Below are positions 34,290 through 42,246 of a stretch of DNA of 64,000 nt, piece by piece; position 1 is the first letter of the stretch, and each line of letters starts with the position of its first letter. Both the position numbers and the translations under genes were made by a program. Location of the stretch: positions 124,001-188,000 of the forward strand of contig NZ_JPHF01000001.1 of assembly GCF_000814325.1 (NCBI RefSeq), written 5' to 3'. Source of the DNA: Flavihumibacter sp. ZG627. GTDB lineage: Bacteria > Bacteroidota > Bacteroidia > Chitinophagales > Chitinophagaceae. Under the pieces are notes generated by a model. It did no database searches and was not told the origin of the DNA. It worked only from the letters and a program-made list of their open reading frames with translations.

Positions 34290-34991
34290 ATGAATAGTTT
34301 ATCAATGCAACGATCACAGAGGTTGTTTGCCATCCTTCTTGTAATCGCCATTACTGCCTGTAGCAGGACTTCAGAGCCCGGCCATGAAATCAACTCCACT
34401 GTTGCCGGTCTGCAGGTGAAAACACTTGAAAAGGAAATGATGCTTGCCGCCCGCCATCAGGGAAATATCAGGGTAAGTTTTCCTTCCCAGGATCCTGGCA
34501 TCCCTCTATATGTTCGAGCCGAACCCAGTCTCAATCAGTATTTTGTAAAAGATGGCTGGCTGGTTATGCCCTTCTACCGCAATCCCGCCTGCATCAGGCC
34601 CGATTTCAACCTGCTCAGTTATTTTGATGTTCCCGCTGCTTTTGGATGCGAGCTTAAAGTGGAGGGTTCATATATAATAGAGTCAGGCGCACCGCTGGGC
34701 ACCTTTCCCATTATAAGCCAGAGTCGCGGATCGGCTGTTCCATTCTGGTTTGTAAAATGGGATGATTTCGCCGCATTGGCTGCGGACGGGGTGGTAACAA
34801 TTGCAGATGTGGAAAGCCTGACCCCGGTGAAAGGCGTTGCGGATAATTTTGCGGAGATGCTGAAACCGAGGATTGAGAATCACCAGGTGGTGATCAATGC
34901 TTCCGGTAGTTTGGAGGATGGGAGAACCTTTATGTTTCATGTTAACCACCTTGGCAATCAAACCCAATCTATCAGACTGGAGTTTAATTGA
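34290..34991 (+). CDS. Lipoprotein of unknown function
   Basis: The ATG at 34290 gives a lipoprotein signal (LFAILLVIAITACSRT). A longer frame back to 34161 overlaps the peptidase gene and lacks a signal, so it is not used. The mature part of about 210 residues has LPLYVRAEPSLNQYFVKDGW-like and YRNPACIRPDFNLLSYFDVPAAFGCELKVEGSYIIESG segments and a C-terminal all-beta region (HQVVINASGSLEDGRTFMFHVNHLGNQTQSIRLEFN). I do not recognise the family. It lies 67 bases after the metallopeptidase gene on the same strand and may belong to the same uptake locus. Confidence 0.65.
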   Translation: MNSLSMQRSQRLFAILLVIAITACSRTSEPGHEINSTVAGLQVKTLEKEMMLAARHQGNIRVSFPSQDPGIPLYVRAEPSLNQYFVKDGWLVMPFYRNPACIRPDFNLLSYFDVPAAFGCELKVEGSYIIESGAPLGTFPIISQSRGSAVPFWFVKWDDFAALAADGVVTIADVESLTPVKGVADNFAEMLKPRIENHQVVINASGSLEDGRTFMFHVNHLGNQTQSIRLEFN

Positions 34992-35113
34992 CGCGGTGGT
35001 CAAATGAAGGTCTCAGAGTGTATTTTCGCAACCTTCTTCTTCCTTATAGAGCTGTCCCATCCAGCTGCTTGCCAGGCCGGGCTGCACCATGATGGTGGTG
35101 CCGCTCCGGGGCT

Positions 35114-35197
35114 TCAGGCTTTGTTCCCCCAGATATTGACAGCAGCAATGACTGCCATTAACACCAGCGGAACAGCGATCAGGGTAATTCGTTTCAT
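35114..35197 (-). CDS. Possible small membrane peptide (27 aa)
   Basis: ATG at 35197 and stop at 35114-35116 encode a peptide that starts MKRITLIAVP, runs through an uninterrupted hydrophobic stretch and ends NIWGNKA: positive start, one membrane helix, short polar tail. This is a realistic small membrane-protein layout, but the frame is short and no homolog or ribosome-binding site was recognised. Confidence 0.3.
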   Translation of the reverse strand: MKRITLIAVPLVLMAVIAAVNIWGNKA

Positions 35198-35296
35198 TGA
35201 TCAAGGTTTAAATGTGGGTACAAATCTAATCCAACACAATACAGTTGACAATCGATTTATACATGATATGTGGTTTTTTTAGTATGAATTGTAGCG

Positions 35297-35585
35297 TTAA
35301 TACAAATAGCTGTAACGGATCACTGGTTTCAGCAGCCCGTCTATGGAAATCCGCTGGTCGCGGTGCACCGGCCTTCTCAATGCATCATTTACATTAGTGA
35401 TGGTGAGAAGGTTTTCAGTGTCGTCATTGGCATCTACTGTACGCACCACCCGCGGGTTGTTTTTTCTCCAGGTTGCCCGAGGGGTAATAGGAACCTATTG
35501 ATTCTGCCTGCCTGACAGAAGATTTATGGAATACCGGATGACTTTGTGAATAGCGGCGCCATATCGTTACTGGTGGCACGATAAT
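35297..35585 (-). pseudogene. Frameshifted remnant of an unidentified gene
   Basis: Two minus-strand frames join across a six-T run at 35460-35465 (A-run on the coding strand). The upstream frame reads ...VTIWRRYSQSHPVFHKSS... then SIGSYYPSGNLEK. The downstream frame reads NNPRVVRTVDANDDTENL... and ends GLLKPVIRYSYLY before a stop at 35297-35299. Composition is protein-like and codon use matches the region. No start is present; an in-frame stop lies at 35586-35588. It looks like the C-terminal end of a larger, lost gene with a homopolymer frameshift. Family not recognised. Confidence 0.45.
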
Positions 35586-35627
35586 TTACTTGTTAATACC
35601 ACGTAAATTACCCTCAGAAATCAGCGC

Positions 35628-37784
35628 ATGAGTATCTATAACCGATTCGTTATTATTCTTATTTCATTGGGCCTTTCTTTTTCACTAAAGGCCCAGAATA
35701 CACTGCCCGAGGCCAATGCGCTCCTGGATGCTGAGCAGATGCAGTTCCAGTCATTCCTTAACGGACTGAATGGTGATACCGCCATCAACCTGTTGATGGA
35801 TGCTTTTGTTTCCAGCACTGCCGATAGTTTACAGATCGCCATTAATGATGACAGATCCATTGTTACTGAGAAAAAGTTGAAGGGTATTACGAGTATCCGG
35901 TATTTCCTGCAGATCATTCGCGCGGGTATTGCCCAGAAACAATTTGAATTGTATGATATACCTGATGCACTTGACAAGTTTCCGAAGATAGCAGATGCCT
36001 TGGTACATGGCACAGCATTCAGGCCTTTCCTATTAGGTTTCGGGGCAAGGCGTACCCAGATCATGGCCGACAGCTTCCGTCAGTTCCCGGAGGGCAAACG
36101 TTTTCAGCACCTTGCTGATGTTCGTAGGATATCGATGAACATGGAGATGATTCTTCCTATGGTGGAGGCTCGTCCGGACTTCCCCTATATCGATACCGTA
36201 CTCGTTTATGTGGCGGAGCGATCACCGATGCATATCGTTGATTATATAACGCTGAAGAATAACCGTATCACTGATTCTATTTATAAACTCAAGCATCCGC
36301 TCTTAGAGCAGCTCATAACATTGAAGGGTAACCGCAATGCCAGTGAGATCGCTCCTCTGGTGGGTGAAATTGCTGCGGGTCGGCTCACGGCTGACAGTAT
36401 TCAAAATCTCCGGAGCAAAAATGTTACAGGCTATTACCAGTTGTTGGTGAATACCCTCCAGCAGAATAGGACCAGTATCGGTAACGGCGCTGCTGCCGGT
36501 ATGCAACCCGCTTTGCGTAATGCTTTGTATGATAAAGCGATGGCCTTTTATATTAAACCCATTAATGAATTACACGAGAAAAAGGATGATATAAGATTCA
36601 AATCGATTCAACCTCTCCGCGCCATCGACCTCTATTATCTTGTTACCAGTGGGGAAGATGAACTCTATACATCCAGCTTCCTTGGCATTTATAAAAAACT
36701 GATGGGACAGCTGCCTGCGGGCCGATCCGACAGCCTGATGGAATGGGTACAGTATGATCAGTTTAGGAAGTTCATACGGATAAGCTCTCATTACAATGTG
36801 CTCAATGATTTTCTGAATAATATGCCGGAAGATTCACGGCAGCAATTGTTGAGTCGGTTTATTGGCGGTATTGATAGCAGTCCGGAAAGTGGAATTGAAG
36901 ATGCGATGGATGTGGCCGATGCTTTTTCCAGTCTCTCTAAAGATTCGACCTATAGTCCTCTCGTAGCATCTCTCCTGAAAGAGAATATTACCCGCTGTAC
37001 CCGGGATAATAATAGATACTGCGTGCGACTTTATACCATACTTCAGCAGGTGTTTACCATGGCCAGTGATCCGGCATCATCAAAGGATATCTTCAGCAAA
37101 CTCGGAAACTATGAATTGCTTAAGATGGATGCACTCCGTGATAAACAGAATATAATTAACCAGTTGGTGATATTTTATGGCGACGATGACGGAAAAGGTT
37201 CTTTCAATAGTTTCATGCAGATCTTTAAGGATACTACTGCATGGAAGGTTACAAAATCAGAACAGTGGGTGGAGATCAGTTCCCGCCAGGAGGGCCAGCA
37301 GGTAAAACTTTTTGCCAACCTCCCGCTCGATAATGACAAGGGGCTCGATGAACAGGCACAGCTGGCATTGATGACTCACCTTAAAGCTGAAAAGATCAAT
37401 CCCGGGGTGATCATTCACCGCGGGCATAGTTATCACCTCCCTACCACGCTTAATTATTTGCAGCCGTCTATGAAGCTAGCATTCCTTGGTTCCTGCGGCG
37501 GCTTCAGGAATATCCTGACTGTAGCGGGTAAAAGTCCCGATGCGCAAATCCTTGCCACCCGGCAGATCGGCTCCAAATTGATCAATGATCCGATGATCCA
37601 GGAAATGAATCTCCATTTCCTGGAATCCCGCGATATAAACTGGCCTCAATTATGGACGCAACTTGGCGAGCAGTTCAGCAAGACCGACTTCACTAAAAAT
37701 CTCTTCGAAGAGTATGTGCCGCCTTACCGTAACCTCAGCCTCTTCGTGATACGGCTCTATAATATTGATGCCTCGTCTCTTTAA
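35628..37784 (+). CDS. Secreted protein with C-terminal caspase-fold-like (clan CD) His/Cys domain
   Basis: A 718-residue protein with a signal peptide (FVIILISLGLSFSLKAQ). Residues about 30-560 are mostly helical and unrecognised. The C-terminal ~130 residues look like a clan CD peptidase core: a strand ending in IIHRGHSYH (His600 candidate), a helix, a strand ending in LAFLGSCGG (Cys623 candidate) and a strand AQILATRQIGS, followed by LINDPM. This strand-His, strand-Cys order recalls gingipain/clostripain/CHAT proteins. The 23-residue spacing is shorter than in caspases, so it may be a compact or diverged version. The gene stands alone; a REP-like repeat starts 4 bases after its stop. Peptidase activity is inferred, not shown. 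Confidence 0.7.
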   Translation: MSIYNRFVIILISLGLSFSLKAQNTLPEANALLDAEQMQFQSFLNGLNGDTAINLLMDAFVSSTADSLQIAINDDRSIVTEKKLKGITSIRYFLQIIRAGIAQKQFELYDIPDALDKFPKIADALVHGTAFRPFLLGFGARRTQIMADSFRQFPEGKRFQHLADVRRISMNMEMILPMVEARPDFPYIDTVLVYVAERSPMHIVDYITLKNNRITDSIYKLKHPLLEQLITLKGNRNASEIAPLVGEIAAGRLTADSIQNLRSKNVTGYYQLLVNTLQQNRTSIGNGAAAGMQPALRNALYDKAMAFYIKPINELHEKKDDIRFKSIQPLRAIDLYYLVTSGEDELYTSSFLGIYKKLMGQLPAGRSDSLMEWVQYDQFRKFIRISSHYNVLNDFLNNMPEDSRQQLLSRFIGGIDSSPESGIEDAMDVADAFSSLSKDSTYSPLVASLLKENITRCTRDNNRYCVRLYTILQQVFTMASDPASSKDIFSKLGNYELLKMDALRDKQNIINQLVIFYGDDDGKGSFNSFMQIFKDTTAWKVTKSEQWVEISSRQEGQQVKLFANLPLDNDKGLDEQAQLALMTHLKAEKINPGVIIHRGHSYHLPTTLNYLQPSMKLAFLGSCGGFRNILTVAGKSPDAQILATRQIGSKLINDPMIQEMNLHFLESRDINWPQLWTQLGEQFSKTDFTKNLFEEYVPPYRNLSLFVIRLYNIDASSL

Positions 37785-37787
37785 TTA

Positions 37788-37884
37788 TACCCGTCTGACA
37801 TCCGTCCGGACATCCGTCAGACGGATGTTTGTAACCTGTCGCGACAAATAACTGAGACCTGTCCTGACGGATGTCAGACGGGTA
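37788..37884. repeat. REP-like element with perfect 19-bp terminal inverted repeats
   Basis: TACCCGTCTGACATCCGTC at 37788-37806 recurs exactly as its reverse complement at 37866-37884. A second palindrome (CATCCGTC-A-GACGGATG, 37811-37827) lies inside. The GTCTGACA core is shared with the repeats at 17109 and 24184, so this looks like a subfamily of the same element. The right arm contains the stop codon of the ArsC-like gene, and the left arm starts 4 bases after the stop of the 718-residue protein gene. Confidence 0.8.
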
Positions 37885-38230
37885 GGGAAGCTTTAAGATC
37901 CGCTACTGTCGCCCTAGAATTGCCGATGAAGATCTTCCTGCCGATGATTGCGACCGGGCGCTTGAGGAAAGTATATTCCTGAAGGATTAGCTGGCGGTAA
38001 TCTATCTCGGTCAGCGTCTTTTCATGCAGACCCATGGACCGGAATTTCAATGCCCTCCGGCTGAAAAGCGCTTCATAGCTGCCGGCCAGCATTTTCATTT
38101 CATCGAGCTGTGCTGCTGTAATGGGTTGCGACTTAATATCCTGTAGTTGTATATTATTTCCAGTAGCATCCACTTCCTTTAGGATCTTCTGGCAGGTATC
38201 GCAATTGGCGAGGTGATAGATCTTTTTCAT
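37874..38230 (-). CDS. ArsC/Spx-family thioredoxin-fold protein
   Basis: A 118-residue protein with the ArsC-like opening KKIYHLANCDTCQKILKEVD, carrying a CxxC pair (Cys10, Cys13), and the late FLKRPVAIIGRKIFIGNSRATVADLK segment typical of the family. The CxxC motif is more Spx/YffB-like than classical arsenate reductase, which has one catalytic Cys plus a set of arginines. No arsenic-resistance gene lies nearby, so arsenate reduction is not supported by context. The last codons lie inside the REP-like repeat, suggesting that the repeat insertion fixed the C-terminus (LPV). Cytoplasmic. Confidence 0.8.
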   Translation of the reverse strand: MKKIYHLANCDTCQKILKEVDATGNNIQLQDIKSQPITAAQLDEMKMLAGSYEALFSRRALKFRSMGLHEKTLTEIDYRQLILQEYTFLKRPVAIIGRKIFIGNSRATVADLKASLPV

Positions 38231-38310
38231 AATTCAATTGGATGGTAACATTTGCCGATTCTGTTTGGTTTAATTGACGCGCAAATGTACCTTGAAAACA
38301 AAATCACTCC

Positions 38311-38733
38311 ATGCGCATTTTCCTTCTTGCCTGCAGTTTATTAATGGCCTCCACCATTTTGGCACAAAGCTCAGATGAAACAACTATTCGCAACCTGCTG
38401 CAGCAACAGCAGGAGGACTGGAACCGCGGAAACATAGAAGCCTTCATGCAGGGTTACTGGAAGTCAGACTCGCTGATGTTCATCGGCAGCAGTGGTGTTA
38501 CCTATGGCTTTAAAAATACCTGGGAGCGATACAAAAAGAATTATGATAGTCGAGATAAAATGGGAGAACTGAAGTTTGACCTTCTTCATGTTAACCGTCT
38601 TGCAAATGATGCTTTCATGGTTGTAGGCAAATGGCATCTCAAACGCACCGTGGGCGATATCGGCGGCATTTACACACTTATACTCCGCAAGATCGGCGGT
38701 AAGTGGGTCATTATTTCAGATCATACAAGTTAG
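38311..38733 (+). CDS. DUF4440/SnoaL-like (NTF2-fold) secreted protein
   Basis: A 140-residue protein with signal peptide (IFLLACSLLMASTILAQ). The mature part follows the NTF2-like pattern: helix TTIRNLLQQQQEDWNRGNIEAFMQGYW, LMFIGSSGVTYGFKNTWERYKKNY, and the sheet YTLILRKIGGKWVIISDHTS. Such proteins range from steroid isomerase-like enzymes to non-catalytic ligand-binding domains; no catalytic set is evident. It stands alone between the ArsC-like gene and a convergent small secreted protein gene. Confidence 0.8.
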   Translation: MRIFLLACSLLMASTILAQSSDETTIRNLLQQQQEDWNRGNIEAFMQGYWKSDSLMFIGSSGVTYGFKNTWERYKKNYDSRDKMGELKFDLLHVNRLANDAFMVVGKWHLKRTVGDIGGIYTLILRKIGGKWVIISDHTS

Positions 38734-38737
38734 TGGG

Positions 38738-39097
38738 TCAATCACCTGTTTTTTTCGCCAGCTGTTCCTGCTTATGGGTATTGATAGATAGTGCAAGAGA
38801 ACTCTTTAATTGCATCTTTAATTTCCTGTTGTTTAATCTGGCATCTTTACTTGAAATGTTTTCTTCACCCACCAATTGGTTGTCATTGTTATAAAAAAAG
38901 ATAATCGATTTTTCAGGCTGGTCCAAGGTTGATTTAATAACCCAGTAGCCCTCAGCTGGAACGTAGGCTGGAATGGCCCTTGCGAGTTTTTGTTTTTTGA
39001 ATTGCTTTTTCTCTTTGTTGTTAGAAGGGTCGCCGGAAGAGGCGGAAACGACGGAAAAGGCAGGCAGTAATACTGCCAGCAGGAGTAACTTTTTCAT
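38738..39097 (-). CDS. Small secreted protein of unknown function
   Basis: A 119-residue protein with a clear signal peptide (KKLLLLAVLLPAFSVVSAS) followed by a basic Lys-rich stretch (NNKEKKQFKKQKLARAI). The core has YWVIKSTLDQPEKSIIFFYNNDNQLVGEENISS, a strand pair I would expect in a small periplasmic fold, then a basic helix. I recognise the general pattern from Chitinophagaceae but no function. It converges on the DUF4440 gene with a 4-base gap. Confidence 0.65.
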   Translation of the reverse strand: MKKLLLLAVLLPAFSVVSASSGDPSNNKEKKQFKKQKLARAIPAYVPAEGYWVIKSTLDQPEKSIIFFYNNDNQLVGEENISSKDARLNNRKLKMQLKSSLALSINTHKQEQLAKKTGD

Positions 39098-39157
39098 GGC
39101 TTAAGGTTTAGCGTAAAACGATACCTTGAAATTACGAAAAATACTCGGGCCATATTG

Positions 39158-40079
39158 TTAAAACGCTGAAGAGCACCATCTTCCGACATACAACATTCTC
39201 TCCCGTTTAACTGCAATTATTTTATTAATTACCATCTCCAACTTGGCTTTGTTCAGCATTGCTTCTGCCGCTATTTCTTTCGGATTATCAGAACAATTCT
39301 TGCCAAAGCGCCAGGTGAAACTGATGTTTGCAACTCTTGAATCGCGGTTCCGTCGGAAACGCCCCCGAATATTCTGGTACCTGATATCACCTACGATTGT
39401 CTGGGAAAAGAAAATGTCGCGCACATTCAGTTTCAGGCTTCCTTTACCCATCAGCACCTGTTTAGCGATGCCGGCAGTTACCTGCCCCAAGTCATAGATA
39501 ATAAACTGCGCATCTTCAAAAGCAGTGTTATAGTTTCCCGACATCTCAGCTGCCCATCCCTTGCTGAATTTGAATTGGTTGTTCATGTTGGCATTTCCAC
39601 TGGTATTTTGGCTATTGAAATCATTATTGATTCCGGTACCACTCACCTTACGATAGCTGCCTGTTGCACCTATAATGGCCCACCACCACCTTGTGGGATT
39701 TAACTGTGCCGTTACCGTTAGATGGTGCGGTCGGGCTTAATTTCAATCATGGGTTTTATTGCAATAACCGTTACCGCTCCCAATTCTTTATTGTCAGCCT
39801 CCATGGTGATGGCGCTGAATTTTTTTTTTGCCTGGCATGCAACTCAAAAACCTCACTCATAAAGTTTTTGAAACCTACAGCGCTTATCGATAAACGTAGG
39901 TGCCAAAATTAAGCTGGTTAATCTTTAATGCGCCATTGCTTCCGGCGATAGCTAGTTGGCAACATAAGACTTCCATTGCCATTCCACTCACTTTAGCATT
40001 TTGCTGTGCCTGCGCGAAAGCGCTTACCCATCAGTAAAAAATCCAGAATAAGGTTTTAACACCATAAAGATTGAATCAT
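39158..40079 (-). pseudogene. Decayed TonB-receptor-like outer-membrane beta-barrel gene with internal deletion
   Basis: Parts of one protein can be read in several frames. The start (near 40077) gives AFAQAQQNAKVSG, a carboxypeptidase-regulatory-like opening. Near 39735-39820 lies KELGAVTVIAIKPMIEIKPDRTI, the plug-entry motif of the outer-membrane beta-barrel family (usually EVVVTA..P.IE.KpDRTV.NV). Directly after it the frame switches to TVTAQLNPTRWWAIIGATGSYRK and the barrel-end sequence to NISFTWRFGKNC at about 39280, followed by an unrelated tail. Most of the plug and barrel (several hundred residues expected) is missing and stops interrupt the frame. Only the 162-codon stretch 39158-39646 remains open. 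Confidence 0.75.
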
Positions 40080-40270
40080 ATACGCAGGTAGAATAGGTAA
40101 ATAGGGATGATGGGTCAAATAATCCTTTCAGGTGACGAACGGTGAAAATTGTGTATGAAAAATTTCGTAGGTGGAGGTCATCTCAGGCGGTCATATTTTA
40201 TTTTTAGAAGGATGTAATAAAAGGAGATGGGCTGCGACTTATATTTATTGATCCCAACCAAAACCATTAC

Positions 40271-40756
40271 TTGAGCGAGACTGAATTTCTAGAGCAGGTC
40301 AAAATTAACCAGGGCATCATCTACAAGGTGGTGTCTATTTACGCGGCCGACCCTGAAGAGAAAAAAGATCTCTACCAGGAGATCCTTCTACAATGCTGGA
40401 AAGGCTGGCCATCATTTCGGGGTGATTCGAAGTTCAGCACCTGGCTCTATCGCATCAGTCTCAATACAGTTCTCACCAGTATGCGTAAGAAGAATACGAT
40501 GATCTATCCGGATACACTTCCGGAAGAGGAGAGCCTGCGAGCCACTCCCCTTGAGCGCGAAGATTCACAAGCCCTTCACCAGGCCATCAGGCAACTCACC
40601 GATGTTGACCGCGCGTTGGTATTGCTTCACCTTGAGGGATATGCCAATAATGAAATAGCAGAGATGATGGGCATATCTGCAAACAATCTTGCCGTTAAGC
40701 TGATGCGTATCCGTCAGCGGTTGGCTAAACTTTTAAATGCAGTGGATCATGAATGA
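40271..40756 (+). CDS. ECF sigma-70 factor
   Basis: A 161-residue sigma factor; the start is a TTG at 40271, with no ATG in the first 40 codons that keeps region 2. Region 2: YAADPEEKKDLYQEILLQCWKGWPSFRGDSKFSTWLYRISLNTVLTSMRK. Region 4: AIRQLTDVDRALVLLHLEGYANNEIAEMMGISANNLAVKLMRIRQRLAK. It differs from the FecI-like group in its short linker and its lack of a FecR partner. The next gene, a membrane protein whose start overlaps its 3' end by 8 bases, is the likely anti-sigma factor. Confidence 0.9.
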   Translation: MSETEFLEQVKINQGIIYKVVSIYAADPEEKKDLYQEILLQCWKGWPSFRGDSKFSTWLYRISLNTVLTSMRKKNTMIYPDTLPEEESLRATPLEREDSQALHQAIRQLTDVDRALVLLHLEGYANNEIAEMMGISANNLAVKLMRIRQRLAKLLNAVDHE

Positions 40757-41369
40757 AAATAAGAACTGGCAGAACTGGCAGCCGGTTGATAAAGACCTCG
40801 AAGGCTTGTTACGGCCCGGCTTTGCAAATAAGCTACAGGCGCATCACCCCCTGATGAAGCTGAAGCGAAATCTTCTGATCAATATCATCTGGAGTGTAGT
40901 GATCACTTTAATATATGTATTGCTCATTATTTTTTTCCCCGTATGGCCTGTGTGGCTGGCACTTGCCATTACCAGCCTGTTCAATATCGCTACGGTATGG
41001 CCCGCTATTGGTTTTTATAGAGAAATCCAGCCCGAAGTATCATCATCACAGGGACTGTTGCAGCAGATGAAAGTGCAGCACGATGCAATATCTGCCTGGG
41101 GAAAGCTCCAGCTAAGGCTTGCTCTCTTTGTATATCCGGTGGCTACTGCGGGTGGTTATTTCCTGGGTGGTATTCTGGGTTCGGGAAGAACAGTTGATGA
41201 ACTGTTGACCCAGAAGCTTTTTGTTTGGGTGTTGCCCATTGCCATAATTGTTCTTGTACCGCTTAGTTATCTCCTCGCGAAATGGATGTTCCGAAAAAGT
41301 TTTGGCCGTCACCTCAATGCGTTACAGAATAATATACGAAGTCTGGAGGCTTTGGATAAAGAGAACTGA
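40749..41369 (+). CDS. Membrane protein, probable partner (anti-sigma-like) of the ECF sigma factor
   Basis: The ATG at 40749 is preferred; it overlaps the sigma gene by 8 bases, and an in-frame ATG at 40737 is also possible. The 207-residue product has a soluble N-terminus (ENKNWQNWQPVDKDLEGLL), two helices near 50-95, a cytoplasmic linker and two more helices near 125-190, then a charged tail. This four-helix layout with a soluble N-terminus is common for small membrane proteins encoded after Bacteroidota ECF sigma factors. No zinc-type anti-sigma motif is seen, so the anti-sigma role rests on context only. Confidence 0.65.
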   Translation: MNENKNWQNWQPVDKDLEGLLRPGFANKLQAHHPLMKLKRNLLINIIWSVVITLIYVLLIIFFPVWPVWLALAITSLFNIATVWPAIGFYREIQPEVSSSQGLLQQMKVQHDAISAWGKLQLRLALFVYPVATAGGYFLGGILGSGRTVDELLTQKLFVWVLPIAIIVLVPLSYLLAKWMFRKSFGRHLNALQNNIRSLEALDKEN

Positions 41370-41394
41370 GTATCTTACTATACAACTTTTTACC

Positions 41395-42246
41395 ATGGAC
41401 CAACGCATTATCAACCTCTACGACGAGTATACCCACCGCCCACTCGGACGCGAAGAGTTTCTCAGGAAACTTGCTAAGCTTACGGGTAGTGTCGCCGCTG
41501 CCCTAACCGTTCTTCCCTTGCTGGAAGCAAACTATACCGTAGCGCAAACAACTGAAAATGGCGACCTTTTAACAGAACGCGTTGATTACCCTACACCCCA
41601 TGGGAATATGAAAGCTTACCTGGCGAGGCCAAAAGCCGAAAAGCCCTACGGTGCGGTGATTGTGATACATGAAAACCGTGGACTTAATGCCCATATTGAA
41701 GATGTTGCCCGCCGGGCTGCCGAGGCAGGATTTCTTGCGCTGGCCCCTGATGCATTATCACCACTTGGAGGCACGCCAACCAATGAAGATGATGCCCGTG
41801 CCTTATTTGGAAAACTGGTTAATGAAGAAAATGTAGCGCGGTTTGCCGCTGCTTTACCTTACCTGAAAGGAAGGAAAGATTGCAGTGGTGCTGTTGGCTG
41901 CGTTGGATTCTGCTGGGGGGGTGCCATGGCCAACAACCTGGCCATCTCTGTATCTGAGCTCAAAGCGGCAGTTGCCTTTTATGGCCGTCAACCAGAACTG
42001 GCAAAGGTGCCATCTATAAAAGCAGCGGTACAACTTCATTATGCAAGCTTCGATGAAAGAGTAAACGCCGGCATGGCCGATTATGAATCAGCTCTTAAAG
42101 CCGCCGGTATACATTATGAACAATATATTTATGAAGGCGTTAACCACGCATTCCATAATGATACTTCAGCGGCACGCTATAATAAGGAGGCAGCTGAACT
42201 GGCCTGGAAAAGGACCATTGATTTTTTCAACAAGCAGCTTATCTGA
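41395..42246 (+). CDS. Dienelactone hydrolase-family protein
   Basis: The ATG at 41395 is used rather than an upstream in-frame ATG inside the preceding gene. The 283-residue protein has a hydrophobic N-terminal stretch (GSVAAALTVLPLLEANYTVAQ), suggesting export, and a dienelactone hydrolase fold: Glu93 in VIVIHENRGL, nucleophile Cys173 in GFCWGG, Asp220 in YASFDERVN and His251 in GVNHAFHND. The Cys nucleophile, as in classical dienelactone hydrolase, is intact. The natural substrate is uncertain. Its 3' end overlaps the convergent esterase gene by 8 bases. Confidence 0.88.
   Translation: MDQRIINLYDEYTHRPLGREEFLRKLAKLTGSVAAALTVLPLLEANYTVAQTTENGDLLTERVDYPTPHGNMKAYLARPKAEKPYGAVIVIHENRGLNAHIEDVARRAAEAGFLALAPDALSPLGGTPTNEDDARALFGKLVNEENVARFAAALPYLKGRKDCSGAVGCVGFCWGGAMANNLAISVSELKAAVAFYGRQPELAKVPSIKAAVQLHYASFDERVNAGMADYESALKAAGIHYEQYIYEGVNHAFHNDTSAARYNKEAAELAWKRTIDFFNKQLI

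Larger units (their letters stand above)
34992..35627. other. Gap with gene remnants and one possible small membrane peptide
   Basis: About 640 bases without an intact standard gene. On the minus strand it holds a possible 27-residue hydrophobic peptide (35114-35197) and a frameshifted coding remnant (35297-35585). The minus-strand stretch 35010-35110 also has protein-like open frames without a start. The rest shows nothing recognisable. Confidence 0.5.

Noticed and set aside
37874-38230. Calling the ArsC/Spx-like protein an arsenate reductase of a resistance operon
   Set aside because: A CxxC Spx/YffB-like motif and no ars genes nearby; only the fold family is supported.
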